64,000 bases of DNA from Parasponia andersonii. Its lineage: Eukaryota; Streptophyta; Magnoliopsida; Rosales; Cannabaceae. Each line of letters begins with the position of its first letter. Position 1 is the first letter of the stretch. The translations under genes were made by a program, and so were the position numbers. The notes beneath the pieces are model-generated. The model searched no databases, was not told the origin of the DNA, and saw only the letters and a program-made list of their open reading frames with translations. Below, one piece after another: positions 25,001 through 35,889 of this stretch. Location: contig JXTB01000042.1 in assembly GCA_002914805.1 (NCBI GenBank), forward strand, positions 475,754 to 539,753. Direction: 5' to 3'.

Positions 25001-25426
25001 GAATTTTTTTTATAAAAGAGCAAAAACTATAATTATAAAAATTTAAGGGAGACAAGTAAAAGATAAAATAGAAATTTTCAGATAAACTGCGGTAAAAAAA
25101 CATAATTTTTCAAAAAATAAAAATGAGCGGCGTTAACTTTGGTAAGTGGGGTGCCAATTTCTTTTTTTCTTTGAAAATAAAATAAGTAATTTAAGAGAAA
25201 AAGGGGAGCATCAAAATTCTACAAGCACATCCCAACACACCTGCTTAAGAACCATCCTATAACTCAAAGATCCCAAATTTTATTAATAAAATAAAAATAG
25301 AGATTACATAAAGTACAAAGCTGTAGACAATATTTTTAACGAAAACCAAACGGCCCAAAATAAATAGGAGTGATCCACACCATCATACATAAACATTTTT
25401 ATTGGAAAGAATCAACAATGTCTCAG
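22028..25426. other. AT-rich stretch, no supported gene
   Basis: The part at 22900-23350 is less AT-rich and on the minus strand has a pyrimidine-rich leader (CCCCTCGAGTTTCTCTCTGC). It also holds a stretch like AGGGCAAGGACTGATTTGTA, both of which suggest LTR or UTR material. No coding frame supports a gene. A TA microsatellite lies at 24469-24487. Several single-frame openings of 60-75 codons lack any motif. Confidence 0.5.
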
Positions 25427-25571
25427 GCGCCAACGTACCTTTTTTTTTTTTTTTTTGGATAATTCGTCGTCCTATGCTCCTATACGAGGAGACTTTGCCA
25501 TACTCGCCGTCCTACGCTCCTCTACGAGACTTTTCACACGAGCCGAAGCCCGTGGTCACGCGCCAACGTAC
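25427..25571 (-). mobile_element. Short retroposon with poly(A) tail and 12-bp TSD
   Basis: GCGCCAACGTAC occurs at 25427-25438 and again at 25560-25571. Between them lie 17 T (25440-25456) and about 103 bases of moderate GC. Read on the minus strand this is a 103-base body followed by A17, flanked by a 12-bp target duplication: the hallmark of LINE-mediated retroposition (SINE or processed RNA). The body contains two related units (AAAGTCTCGTAGAGGAGCGT and AAAGTCTCCTCGTATAGGAG), each followed by AGGACG.CGA. I see no convincing tRNA A and B boxes, so it could be a SINE of unknown head or a retrocopy of a small or truncated RNA. Confidence 0.75.
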
Positions 25572-25709
25572 TTGATATGCTTTTGTAGTTTTTTTTCTAA
25601 TATTTCCTCCCAGTATGGCTTTATTTGTGAAATGTATAAATAAACAAAACAGTTGCCAAAGGAGTGGACCGTATTTGATAATTTTGTTTAAGATTTTTGT
25701 GCACACGAT

Positions 25710-26234
25710 TGTTGACGGAGGTTTTGTTAACAATAAATTTAAGAAATTATAAGATATGATTTGTATGCGAAAATAATTGATAAATTAAAACAAGTGCAGA
25801 GATAAGAATTTTATAGCAGTTCAATTCCAAAAAAGATGAGCTTACGTCCACTTTTTTCACTATTTTCTGGAGAAGTACCAGAGTTTTGTTAAGTCTCAAG
25901 GTTGGAATTCCAAGAGCTAAAAATATAGAGTGTCATCTGAAAAACGGGTAAGTGTATAATCAAAAAATACAATTTAAGTAACAATATAATTGGGTAATAA
26001 TTTAAATAGAACGATTGGTCGATCTCCACTCAGAAACTTTATTTCCCTTTCTTTGTAGATTACCTGCTTAATGAAGCTTGATCTAATTTTTTTTTCATAC
26101 TGGTCGCACTTAACTCATTCAGAAGAGGTCGCACATTAATCAAAAAAATTCACATGCGACCTGACGCATCCAACTTGGTCGCTAACTTTCCATTTTTGAC
26201 ATTGACCAACATATAAGTTTTAGACTGCACAACA
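25710..26234 (-). repeat. Element A 3' LTR
   Basis: On the minus strand it starts TGTTGTGCAGTC at 26234 and ends CTCCGTCAACA at 25710, with inverted ends TGTTG/CAACA. At 525 bp it is shorter than the LTR at 42641-43241 (601 bp). About 80 bases are deleted between a CCGTTTTT word and CACTCTATATTTTTAGC, removing the TATA box. Confidence 0.9.
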
Positions 26235-26258
26235 ATTGCCCCCCTGCTCCATTAGTTC
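26235..26258 (-). other. Polypurine tract of element A
   Basis: On the minus strand AATGGAGCAGGGGGGCAAT lies directly before the LTR start. The same position holds GGAGCTGAGGGGCAAT at 42627-42640 and GGAGCTGGAGGGCAAT in element C. It would prime plus-strand synthesis. Confidence 0.75.
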
Positions 26259-26629
26259 TTTAGGACAAAATGGAGCTTTCTTCTTTGATAAGTGCAAGCT
26301 TAAAAATGCAACATTATGTTATAACCTTGAAATCTTCAAAGAGTCGCCAGTTCTCAAATCCTATCTTTTCAGAACCAAGCATATATTTTCCTGACAGACG
26401 CAACCATGTGTCATCTTTTCTCAGGAGAATAGTAAAACTCAAGGAGACTTTTCCGTCTTTTGAGCAGATGCGATGATAGCAATGACACTAGCTTTTGTCT
26501 CAAATCAAGACGTTTCAAATTTTGAACAAAATACTCATTTGATTTCAAAAATTAACCCCCGCGTGATTTTCGGCCATTAGATCCGAAAAGTAAATGCCTT
26601 GATCTACGGCTGTGATTTGATGATGCTTG

Positions 26630-26665
<36 letters not shown>

Positions 26666-26689
26666 CGAATTCATCTGCCTCTTCTTCAC

Positions 26690-27471
26690 AACTTCGAATC
26701 CTATTGCCTCTTTTTTTTTTCTTTCATTTTTTCTGAAATCTGAAACGCCCATAAGACAAATCCTCTCGGTGCCTCTACTCTCTTTTCAGCTCGCACAAAT
26801 TCATCATCTTTTCCGACAACGTCATCACCAAAATCCTTCAGGCAACATCTCGGTTTTTTAGGTTAGTATATATTCTCTCACTTATTTATAGAATCATTGT
26901 TCTCCGATTTTCATAGGACCAGAGAACTCTTATCTATGAATCACATAGCTCAATTTTTAGAAATAGAAAATTGAACCATAGAATTATGAATGTCCTGAAT
27001 ATAAACCCATCCCAATATTCAGATGAACTGAAAAATAGGCATATATCAGAATCTCTCCATTAACTTATCGAATAAATTACNAGCTTCGAACCCTATTGCC
27101 TCCTTTTTTTTCTTTCATTTTTTCTGAAATTTGAAACGTCCATAAGACAAATCCTCTCGGTGCCTCTACTCTCTTTTCAGCTTGCACAAATTCATCATCT
27201 TTTCCGACAACGTCATCACCAAAATCCTTCAGGCAACATCACGGTTTTTTAGGTTAGTATATATTCTCTTACTTATTTATAGAATCATTGTTCTCCGATT
27301 TTCATAGGACCAGAGAACTCTTATCTATGAATCACAGAGCTCAATTTTTAGAATTAGAAAATTGAACCATAGAATCATGAATGTCCTGAATATAAACCCA
27401 TCCCAATATTCAGATGAACTGAAAAATAGGCATATATCAGAATCTCTCCATTAACTTATCGAATAAATTAC
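26690..27471. repeat. About 390-bp duplication flanking an N (27081)
   Basis: 26690-27080 and 27082-27471 are about 97% alike, head to tail, with one N between them; both end CGAATAAATTAC. The unit belongs to the spacer between the antisense gene and the 3' LTR of element A. Elements B and C have only one copy of this segment, which supports an assembly artefact. Confidence 0.85.
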
Positions 27472-28722
27472 TTTTAGATGATTAATAGACGAACCCGTTG
27501 GAGAAACCTAAGATCTGAAGTCTTGATGTTTGAAAACCAAAATCAATCAAATGACGATTACTTAAGAGTTGCTCGAACAATTTTTTTGACGAATCCATAG
27601 ATCGATTAGAATAAATTCGATAAACAGCTTGTTACCAATGCAATCCTAGGATTTGTCGCCCCAAATTGCTCGCATATTGCAAGGATACCTGATGCTCGCA
27701 TACATCCCATATTTCTTCTTTCAGATGTCTAGTAGTAAGGAACTGAGGGAAGAGAATGCATTCTCAAGAGAATCATCCAATACAAGTATTAGCTCTATAA
27801 ATCTCGAAGACTATTTTGAGCCATAACCTGAAGTAGAAATAACTGGGACCAGGCAAAGCAATCCTCGCATAAATGACCTCCCTTAAGACCAATGGCCTCA
27901 TTATATTAGGGATGCCCCTGCATTCACAAAGGGTTATAACTATATAGAGGGAGATTGGTCATGTACCAATATAAAGATGAGTTGTACAATAAATAAGCTC
28001 GAAAAGATCATATGCAACTATAAAATCGACGTCCTTCTTTGCCTACCCACAGAGTTCAATCAACCATACACACCTTCTCGCAGAATCGTCTCATTCTCAA
28101 AAGCAATTCTCAGATGTGATGACCACCTATCACGTCATCCGTATATAAAATCGACCGTCGATTATTATGGAGTTGTCCCCCTTTCAACTAACCCCAAATA
28201 CATATAGATATATCGTAGGTTTGTATATACTATACTATAAATTAGGTCTAGAATCCCCCACTCCTGAAGAGTTCGCTTGGTTCTATCAAGTAAAATCGAA
28301 CACATCAGATTTCGACTTCTTCTATACGAGCAAGTGGTCAAACTTAGCAAAACAAACTATCCACGGGGTTCGCAACAATATGGGAAAATGAAAAAATCTA
28401 TTTTTCCACTTTGACTATGCAGATAATAGATTTTTTCAAAACCCTGGTAGGTAACTTTCAGCTCCGATCGAAGAATTTGATTGGAAAAGGCTTGGGACCA
28501 CTAAGAACCTAGTTGCTTGCAGACTGTTTCCAAAGGGAGCCGCTCTTCAAGATTCTGCCAACCGTCCTACTAAACCCTCAAGCTCGAAGAAGAAGTAGAG
28601 GAAACAGAAGGAAACGAGTGCCTCATCTTCTAAACCCAGGAAACAAAAAGTACCTGCCACACCTATCTTAGAACCGTCATCTTTAGAAGCTCCATCACCA
28701 CTAATTTCTCAGCAGCAAGAAG

Positions 28723-28794
28723 GTAATTTTTTCTATTTTTTCTCCTCTTTTTCGCATTATATACCTCGCATGCTAACTAATCATATTTGTACAG
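28723..28794 (+). other. Intron 2 of the antisense gene (element A)
   Basis: A GTAATTTT donor follows AAGAAG. A CTAAC branch-point-like word lies at 28772, a T-rich tract follows, and the acceptor is TTTGTACAG before AAATGACA. The 72 bp and the GT-AG borders suit a plant spliceosomal intron read on the plus strand. The acceptor side is identical in element C; the donor there is mutated. Confidence 0.65.
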
Positions 28795-29203
28795 AAATGA
28801 CAATTGGTAGCAAACTACGAGCACCACCTTCAACACTGGGGTTAATGGCAAAGTCTAAGACGCCAGAGAACACACCCCTTCCTTGATGAAAGGGAAAGAG
28901 AAGGTCGACACTTCAAAGAAGCGAAAAATTGCATTCGAGGATATCCCAACAAGCTCACCTCCTCCTCAGCCTTCAAAAACTGCGAGCCAGCCTGAGCCAT
29001 CCAAGGAAATAGCCACCTCTTCCGGGGGATCGAGCCAGGCCGACAAGGACAAGCAGCTTTTTGCACTCCTTCACCAACTGCCAGAAAAAGATGGTTTTAG
29101 TGCGGCCTTCATCGACTGTTTTACTACTGAGGATGGTTGGGAAAGGACGAAGCGATGACCAGCCAAGGTCACTTTCAGTGCTGTAATGAGGATGTTGGCA
29201 AGC

Positions 29204-29268
29204 GTAAGCATCTTCTATCTTCACTCTTCAACGCACTTTTCTTGTATTGATATGTATTATATTTTTAG
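29204..29268 (+). other. Intron 3 of the antisense gene (element A)
   Basis: GTAAGCATC follows GGCAAGC, and TATTTTTAG precedes ACCGCTGC. It is 65 bp and T-rich before the AG. The corresponding donor in element C is GTAAGCATC at 56014 on the minus strand; its acceptor there has changed. Confidence 0.6.
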
Positions 29269-29756
29269 ACCGCTGCAACTGCTATTTTGATGTATGACCC
29301 ATTCCTTGAATGCATGGAGAAAGGTGAAAAGGTCGAAGAAATGACCTAAGCATTCGATGACTTAGAGAAAATTCACGAGGAAGAGAGAAATTCCTTTGAA
29401 TTGGAGAAGTAGTAGTTGCGCAAGGATCTGGTCAAGGAAAAGCTCGAAAAGGAGAAGCTCGAGGAAAAAATTAAAGAACTTGAGAAAACCATCTTCGAGC
29501 GTCCAGATGTTCTGAAGGCGGCGACTGTAGAGGCAGCTCGCAAGGCTGTAGAAGAATTCAGGGCCACTGAAGGCAAGGAGCTCGAAGAAAAGGCCAGTGG
29601 CATCGCCTCGTCGGCCATAATATATAATATTTTCTGCGAGCATCCGGATTTTGACTTTTCGATCCTTTGTGAAGATATGGTCGAGCTTGTCCAGAGCTAG
29701 AAGAAAACCGAAGCTACAACAAAAAATAAAGACGGTGGAGCAAGCACATCTGCATA

Positions 29757-30360
29757 ATCATTATATATTTTTATGTTTATCCCTGTAAAACAATTAAAAC
29801 ACATTTCATTATAATATATAGATGCATAATTTAACTAAGTAGTCAATCATTAGGTGACTGATCGGTATGCTATTGCGATTCAAATCCAACTAACTTAAAA
29901 TAGGTTTTAAGTGTTGGTTAGATCGCTTAAGAAAACAGCAAGTATGAGTAATGCGAACTCAATACTATTTTTCAAAAGTTCCATGGCAGAATAAAATATA
30001 GAAATAGATCACATCAAACAATAAATGTTTTGCTTAGTTACTTTGTTGTTCGATGAAGAAAATTGCATAATACGACATGCTATAGCATGAAGTAAGGAGA
30101 AAATCCTAAGATTTTAAGAAATTTTAGAAATTCAGCGCTAAAACTCCACCCCTCTAAATGAACATTTGTAGAGTCCCTTAGGAAGCGAGTAGGAGATAAC
30201 ATTCTGATCACACTGTCCTCTGAGTTTTATGGTGTTCGAAGACTACTATAAAACTATAAAAGATGAACCAAATAAAATTGAATAATCAAATAAAATACAT
30301 CTTTATTGATGAATGACGAATAACAAGATGCCCCCTAGGTCATTGAAAATACATGAAGCT
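29757..30360. other. Spacer between the antisense gene and the integrase end, element A
   Basis: It is non-coding and matches 54820-55460 of element C in inverse orientation (for example TTAGTTACTTTGTTGTTCGA at 30036). The two convergent genes both end into this spacer, so it should hold both polyadenylation regions. Confidence 0.6.
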
Positions 30361-31434
30361 TTACTAATAATAGCGACGAAGTTGTTCTGCATTCCAAGCA
30401 TGCTCGATCTTTTGTCCACCAGTGCGAGCTAGCTTGTAGGTCTCAGGTCAAATAACGGCGTCAATAACATACGGTCCTTCCCAAGAAGGTTCAAATACAC
30501 CAGCACCGTGCTCTTTATTATTAGGTAAATTTGTCAAAGAACAAGATCACCAACTTTAAATTCCCTGCTTCTGACTTTAGAATTATAATATTGAGTAGTG
30601 CGTTGTTGATATGATGCGATCCGAAGTTGAGACTGCTAGTGCCTTTCTTTTAAGAGATCGAGCTCAATCCTCATTAGTGCATTATTCTGATCTTGCTCAT
30701 AAGCAGATTATCGTAGAGAGCTCACACCAATTTCTACTGGCACCATTGCTTCGTATCCATAAGCTAAAAAGAACGAACTCTCTCCAGTAGTAGTTCATTG
30801 AATGGTGCGATAAGCCCATAATACTTTAGGAAACACTTCTGGCCAAGCTCCTTTGTGCTCTTCTAGCTTTGTCTTTAGATTCTATTTAAGTATCTTGTTT
30901 GTAGCTTTGACCTGTCCATTGGCTTTTGGATGAATAACAGTGAAAAAGCTCTTCTTGATACCTAAGTTGTCGCAGAAATTACGGAACTCATCGCAGTCAA
31001 ATTATTTCCCATTATCAGAAATTATAGTATGTGGTATACTATAACGGCATATTATAGATTTGTAAACAAAATATTTCATCTTCTTTACGGAAATGGTACT
31101 CAAGGCTTCAACTTCTGTCCACTTGGTAAAATAAGCGACTGCGACCACTGCATACTTCAATCCACCTCGCGCTAATGGAAGCATTCTAATAATATCAATT
31201 CCCCATACACCTAGCAAATTCCATTGTATCCTTCTTCACAGTTAGCCAAAAATATCCTTGTATGAGAACCTTGTTCGCAAGTGCTTGCCCCCCTGAATGG
31301 TTTCCACATATTCCTTCGTGAATTTCCCTCATAATATAGTGTGTTTTTTCTTCATCAACACATAATAATAATGGTGAGTTAAAACTTTTTCGATAAAGCT
31401 TCCCATCATAGAAGATATAGCGAGCTGCCTTCAT
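30361..31434 (-). pseudogene. Integrase of Tat element A (decayed)
   Basis: Integrase inserts element DNA into the genome. On the minus strand: the zinc-domain part with EEKTHYIMREIHEGICGNHS and QALANKVL.QGYF, then the core with WGIDIIRMLPLARGGLKYAV, YFTKWTEVEALST and YGIP-like YSIPHTIISDNGK (second catalytic Asp), then NGQVKATNKILK. The usual glutamate of VEA reads KA here, so the third acidic residue appears lost. The second cysteine pair of the H2C2 finger is gone through a short deletion at FAR/VWGID (near 31215), compared with element C. The C-terminus is broken by several stops and ends near 30361, one codon after an additional TAG. Confidence 0.85.
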
Positions 31435-32700
31435 TCGAAGTCGTTATGCATTGTCTTTACTTTCACGGAAATCGCCATTTTGTAGATACTTCATTATAGG
31501 ATCCATCCACGATGGTCTTTTATCAACCGGCATGGTTACTTGGGGCTCTACCTCAATACTTTGTTTTGCAAGAAATTCGATAAGAACCACCTTTAATAAT
31601 TCGGCATCTTTTTTTGAGGCGAGCTTAGCTAGAGCATCTGCCCGAGTATTCTTAATGAGAGGAAGAAGTTGAATGTTATAAGCAGAAAATGTCGAGAACA
31701 GTCGTTGTACCTCCTGTAAGTAAGCCATCATTCTTTCTCCTCTTGCTTGATAATTACCAATCACTTGACAAATGACCAGCTAGGAATCACTGTATACCTC
31801 GATCATCTCGACCTTCATTTCTTGTGCAAGCTTTAGCCCAACTATTAGTGCTTCATATTCTGCCTCATTATTCGACGCTGGAAATATGAAGCAAAGTGCA
31901 TAATGAATATTATACCCTTCAGGACTGATTAGTACTAAGCCTGCACCGGCTCCATTCTCGTTTGATGATCCATCAACGTAAAGTTTCCAAAATCTTGATA
32001 AATCTATAGCAGGTTTTTCGATCACTTCTGTGGGAAAATTAACATCATACGTAAACTCTGTAATGAAATCTGTGAGAGCTTGACCAATAATCGCAGTGCG
32101 AGGTTGAAAATTGATGTCAAATTGACTCAACTCAATGGCCCTCTTTAGTAGTCGTCCTAAAGCCTCAGGTTTTTGCAGAACTTGCTTTAATAGAAAATTC
32201 ATGAAAACTTTGATGGAGTGCGCATAAAAATAAGGACGAAGTTTTCTGGATGTGACGATGAGTGCTAATGCCAACTCTTCCATCTATGGATATCTCGGTT
32301 CAGTATCAAGCAACCTTTTACTTATGTAATATACCGGTCGTTGTATTTTTTCTTCTTCTCGAATTAACACAGTACTTGTCGCATATTTGGAAACAGTGAG
32401 ATACAAGTATAACTCTTTCCCCAGGTTTGGCTTCAATAAGAGTGGAGGAGAACCTAAGTGTGTTTTTAATTCTTGAAACGTCTGCTCACATTCTTCCGTC
32501 CACTCGAACCACTTTGAATCCTTCAATACTTCAAAGAATGGTTGGCATTTATCGGTTGACCTGGATACAAATCGACTCAATGTAGCCACTTTTCCCGCCA
32601 GGCTTTGCACATCTTTGAATTTACGAGGGGATTGCATATTAATTAGTGCTTGTATCTTCTGAGGGTTAACCTCGATTCCTAGCTGATTAACATTTGTCAC
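31435..32700 (-). pseudogene. RT tail and dual RNase H, second copy, element A
   Basis: This begins within the RT connection at about NQLGIEVNPQKIQALINMQS and repeats the sequence found immediately upstream at 32705-34205. It contains the RNase H of Ty3 type (ETRYP-like DTEPRYP, KLRPYF.AH, FKQVLQK), followed by the additional RNase H of Tat elements: LYVDGSSNENGAGAGLVLIS, SNNEAEYEALIVGLKLA and IEVYSDS. A TAG follows YSDS where a Gln codon is found in related copies. The acidic residues of the second RNase H are kept (D in VDGSS, E in NNEAEYEAL, D in YSDS). It is not expressible because the duplication breaks pol. Confidence 0.85.
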
Positions 32701-34311
32701 ACCTCCTAACAACTTCTATTTTATCTTTCTCTATAGTTGGCCAAAAATACCATTGTCTGAGAATCTTGTTCGCAAGTGCCTGCCCCCTTTAATGGTTTCC
32801 GCATATTCCTTCGTGAATTTCTCTCATAATATAGTGTGATTTTTCTTCATCCACACAAAATAATAACGACGAGCTAAAACTTCTTCGATAAAGCTTCCTA
32901 TCATAGGTGATACCCCGAGCTGCCTTCATTCGAAGTCGCTTTATATCGTCTTTGCTTTCGGGGAGATCGCCATTTTGTAGATACTTTATTATAGGATCCA
33001 TCCATGATGGTCTTTTGCCAACCGACATGGTTACTTGGGGCTCTACTTCGATACTTTGTTTTGCAAGAAATTCGACATGAACCACCTTTAATAATTCGGC
33101 ATCTTTTTTTAAGGCAAGTTTAGCTAGAACATCTGCCCGAGTATTCTTAATGCAAGGAAGAAGTTGAATGTTATAAGCAGAAAATGACGAGAACAGTCAT
33201 TGTACCTCCTGTAAGTAAGCCATCATTCTTTCTCCTCTTGCTTGATAATCGTCGATCACTTGACAAATGACCAGCTGGGAATCACTGTATACCTCGATCA
33301 TCTCGACCTTCATTTCTTGTGCGAGCTTTAGCCTAGCAATCAGTGCTTCAGCCCAGCTATTAGTGCTTCATATTTTGCCTCATTATTCGACACTGGAAAT
33401 TTGAAGCGAAGTACATGATGAATATTATGCCCTTCAGGACTGATAAGTACTAAGCCTGCACCGGCTCCATTCTCGTTTGACGATCCATCGACGTAAAATT
33501 TCCACAATCTTGATAAATCTATAGCATGTTTTTCGATCACTTCTGTGGGAAAATTGACATCATACGTAAACTCTGCAATGAAATCTACGAGAGCTTGACC
33601 TTTAATCGTAGTGCAAGGTTGAAAATTGATGTCAAATTGACTCAATTCAATGGCCCACTTAAGTAGTCGTCCTGAAGCCTCAGGTTTTTGCAGAACTTGC
33701 TTTAATGGAAAATTCGTGAAAACTTTGATGGAGTGAGCATGAAAATAAGGACGAAACTTCTTGGATGCGATGGTGAGTGCTAATGCCAACTTCTTCATCT
33801 CTGGATATCTCGTTTCGGGATTAAGTAACCTTTTACTTATGTAATATACCGGTCGCTGTATTTTTTCTTCTTCTCGAATTAACGCAACACTTATCGCATA
33901 TTTGGAAACAGTGAGATACAAGTATAACTCTTCCCTTGGGTTTGGCTTCGACAAGAATGGAGGAGAACCTAAGAGTGTTTTTAATTCTTGAAATGCTTGC
34001 TCGCATTCTTCCGTCAACTCGAACTTCTTCGAATCCTTTAATACTTCAAAGAATGGTTGGCATTTATCAGTTGACCTGGATACAAATCGACTTAATACAA
34101 CCACTTTTCTTGCCAGGCTTTGTACATCTTTGGGTTTACGAGGGGATTGCATATCAATTAGTGCTTGAATCTTCTGAGGGTTGGCCTCGATTCCTCGCTG
34201 ATTGACCATGAACCCCAGGAATTTTCTGGATCCTACTCCGAATGCGCACTTCTGGGGGTTCAGCTTCATCTGATATTTCAGAAGAATTTTGAACATTTCA
34301 TCAAGATGCAT
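32701..34311 (-). pseudogene. RT tail, dual RNase H and start of integrase, first copy, element A
   Basis: A 323-codon open piece (33340-34311) runs from HLDEMFKILLKYQMKLNPQK, through FLGFMVNQRGIEANPQK and the first RNase H (LRPYFHAHSIKV-like, KQVLQKPEASGRLLKWAIEL), to the second RNase H with FYVDGSSNENGAGAGLVLIS and NNEAKYEALIAGL. At 33330-33370 a duplication of about 20 bp (CAGTGCTTCA..CTATTAGTGCTTCA) creates a shift. Reading resumes through EFLAKQSIEVEPQVTM to the integrase zinc-domain HYIMREIHEGICGNH. The copy then ends near 32700 and pol restarts in the RT tail. The family is clear: Tat, identified by its two RNase H domains. Confidence 0.88.
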
Positions 34312-34800
34312 GACGTGTTCTTCAGCTTTCTTCGACTATACGAACATGTCATCAACATATACTTCTATTGTCTTCCCAATTTGTTTTGAAAACATCATAT
34401 TGACAAGACGCTGATAAGTCGCTCCTGCGTTGATGAGTCCAAAGGGCATCTTCTTGTAACAGTACAATCCTCGATCAGTGATGAACCAGGTATGCTCCTC
34501 TTCTAGCTCATACATGGGGATTTGATTATATCCAGAATACACGTCCATAAAGCTTAAGAGTTCATGCTCCAATGTCGCATCTACAAGCTGGTCGATTCTT
34601 AGAAGAAGAAAACTGTCCTTCGGGCATGCTTTGTTGAGGTCGGTGAAATCGATGCAAGTTCTCCACTTCCCATTGGGTTTCTTTACTAAAACTGGGTTTG
34701 CAAGCCAGTTCGGGAAGAAAGATTCCCTGATGAATCCAATTTCAAGCAACTTCTCTGCCTCTTCTTTCAATGTGACGTAGCGTTATAGATTCATGGCTCT
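34312..34800 (-). pseudogene. Reverse transcriptase of Tat element A
   Basis: An open piece of 144 codons reads KEEAEKLLEIGFIRE, WLANPVLVKKPNGKWRTCID, FTDLNKACPKDSF, LLSFMDVYSGYNQI, YKKMPFGLINAGATYQRLVN and VYVDDM. These are RT blocks 1 to 5 with an intact YVDD box, so this domain is locally well preserved. The first open piece stops just after YVDDMFV at 34336; the next continues at 34311 in the same protein order. Compared with the family, the pol polyprotein is broken on both sides. Confidence 0.9.
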
Positions 34801-35357
34801 TCTTTTTTACCGTACAGGCTTCTTTGTTGTATTTATAGTAAGGCGATGACACATGATATTCAGATCAATCCCCACCATATCCGAATGTTGCCATGCGAAG
34901 ATATCCAAGTTTGATTTCAAAAAAGTAACTAATGAAGCTCACATGTGTTCTTGAAGCTTCATTCTGATTTTTAGGACCTTCGAAGACCTGTTAATTGACA
35001 AATCTTCCAAGTCTTCTATAGGTCCAGTCTTGACCTCTCCATCGATTTCTCGAGGGTCGAGATCTTCGATTGATGTTTTGCCTGATACTTCCCATGACAA
35101 TTAACTTGACACTTCACCTGATGCTTCATCTAACCCTTCACCTTATAGCTAGACCATCATTGTGTGAGGTGCCACATCTTTTGCTGCGAGCTTTAAAGAA
35201 TTATTATAACAAGTCCGCGCGTCATATTGGTTGCCTCGCACTTCGCCTTCTCTATGTTAAGTCAGGAACTTCTTAGCGAAGTAACTGCTCAAAATTCCCT
35301 CAGTATTAGTCTTCCTAGTACAGCATTAAATGTAAAAGGACAATCCACAACTAAGAA
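34801..35357 (-). pseudogene. Protease-RT linker, element A
   Basis: The linker has no catalytic domain. On the minus strand it encodes an acidic, Ser/Ala/Glu-rich tract (35065-35160) built from a degenerate 12-base unit. It then reads IEDL.DP-like words and a conserved LKSNLDIFAW-like segment that precedes RT in gypsy pol. Homologous tracts of different length occur in B and C. Confidence 0.65.
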
Positions 35358-35640
35358 TTAGGTCATTACCATTGAAACCATAGGATAAGTTCTAACGTTG
35401 ACCATAAACTCAATCATACCCCTAGGCACTATACTATTACCAGTAAATCCATAAAGTAGAGTGACAACAGGCTTTAGGCCGCTTTCACTCAACCCTATCT
35501 TCTTGAAGGCGTCATAGTATAGGATGTCAATGATACTTCCATTATCAACTAATACTCGCCATAGCTGTATGCTTCCATAGTTGATCTTTATGAACAACGC
35601 ATTGTTATGTGGGTAATGGACCTCCCTTGCATTCTACTCT
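35358..35640 (-). pseudogene. Aspartic protease of Tat element A
   Basis: A 79-codon open piece has the retropepsin-type order: LWRVLVDNGSIIDILYYDAF (active site as D-N-G-S, flanked by the usual hydrophobics), GLSESGLKPV, LYGFTGNSIVPRGMIEF and VRTYPMVSMVMT. The stop after VMT is a TAA where B and C read Gln or Glu. Together with the tail at 35280-35357 (LVVDCPF.FNA.LGR-like) this covers the domain. The D-N-G-S variant is shared by all copies here. Confidence 0.85.
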
Positions 35641-35889
35641 GTAAAGGTAATATCCATATCCGGTACCCGTTAAAGCTTTCATGGTCGCTGCTCAAGATGC
35701 ATGACATTGGTCAACGGTTACTGTCGTGCTTCTCGTGCATATCCATCTTGTGCCCTCTTCGAATCTACACCAATGTGAGGTCCTCTAAAAATATTTTACA
35801 CCTTGCGTTGAATTTCTGGAGGTCGGTGTCGGTTTTCTTCTCGCCTTTCATTGTTCTGTCTAGTGTACTGCCACAGCCGCCCTTCTTTA

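Larger units (their letters stand above)
27725..29756 (+). pseudogene. Antisense gene of Tat element A, PF04195-like, four exons
   Basis: This gene lies opposite to gag-pol, between integrase and 3' LTR. ATG at 27725 (MSSSKEL) opens exon 1. It carries a region like the 'putative gypsy type transposon' domain (PF04195): YYGVVP, YRYIVGLYILYYKLGL (frame shift near 28207), PEEFAWFYQVKSN, NNMGK and FFHFDYADN. Exon 2 is Lys/Ser/Pro-rich. Exon 3 has TSKKRKIAFED and a conserved LHQLPEKDGFSAAFID. Exon 4 has a coiled coil, EKEKLEEKIKELEKTI, and ends GGASTSA at 29756. Introns inferred: first at about 28446 (mostly deleted), 28723-28794, 29204-29268. Stops in frame (for example TAA after DYFEP, TAA after DLP) and frameshifts make it a pseudogene. 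Extra antisense ORFs are known in Tat elements; their function is unknown. PF04195 assignment is from memory of the family pattern. Confidence 0.75.

Noticed and set aside
29362..29643. Two overlapping minus-strand open frames of 80-93 codons
   Set aside because: They are complements of the coiled-coil exon 4 of the plus-strand antisense gene. Their Ser/Phe/Leu bias is what the reverse of a Lys/Glu-rich frame gives.
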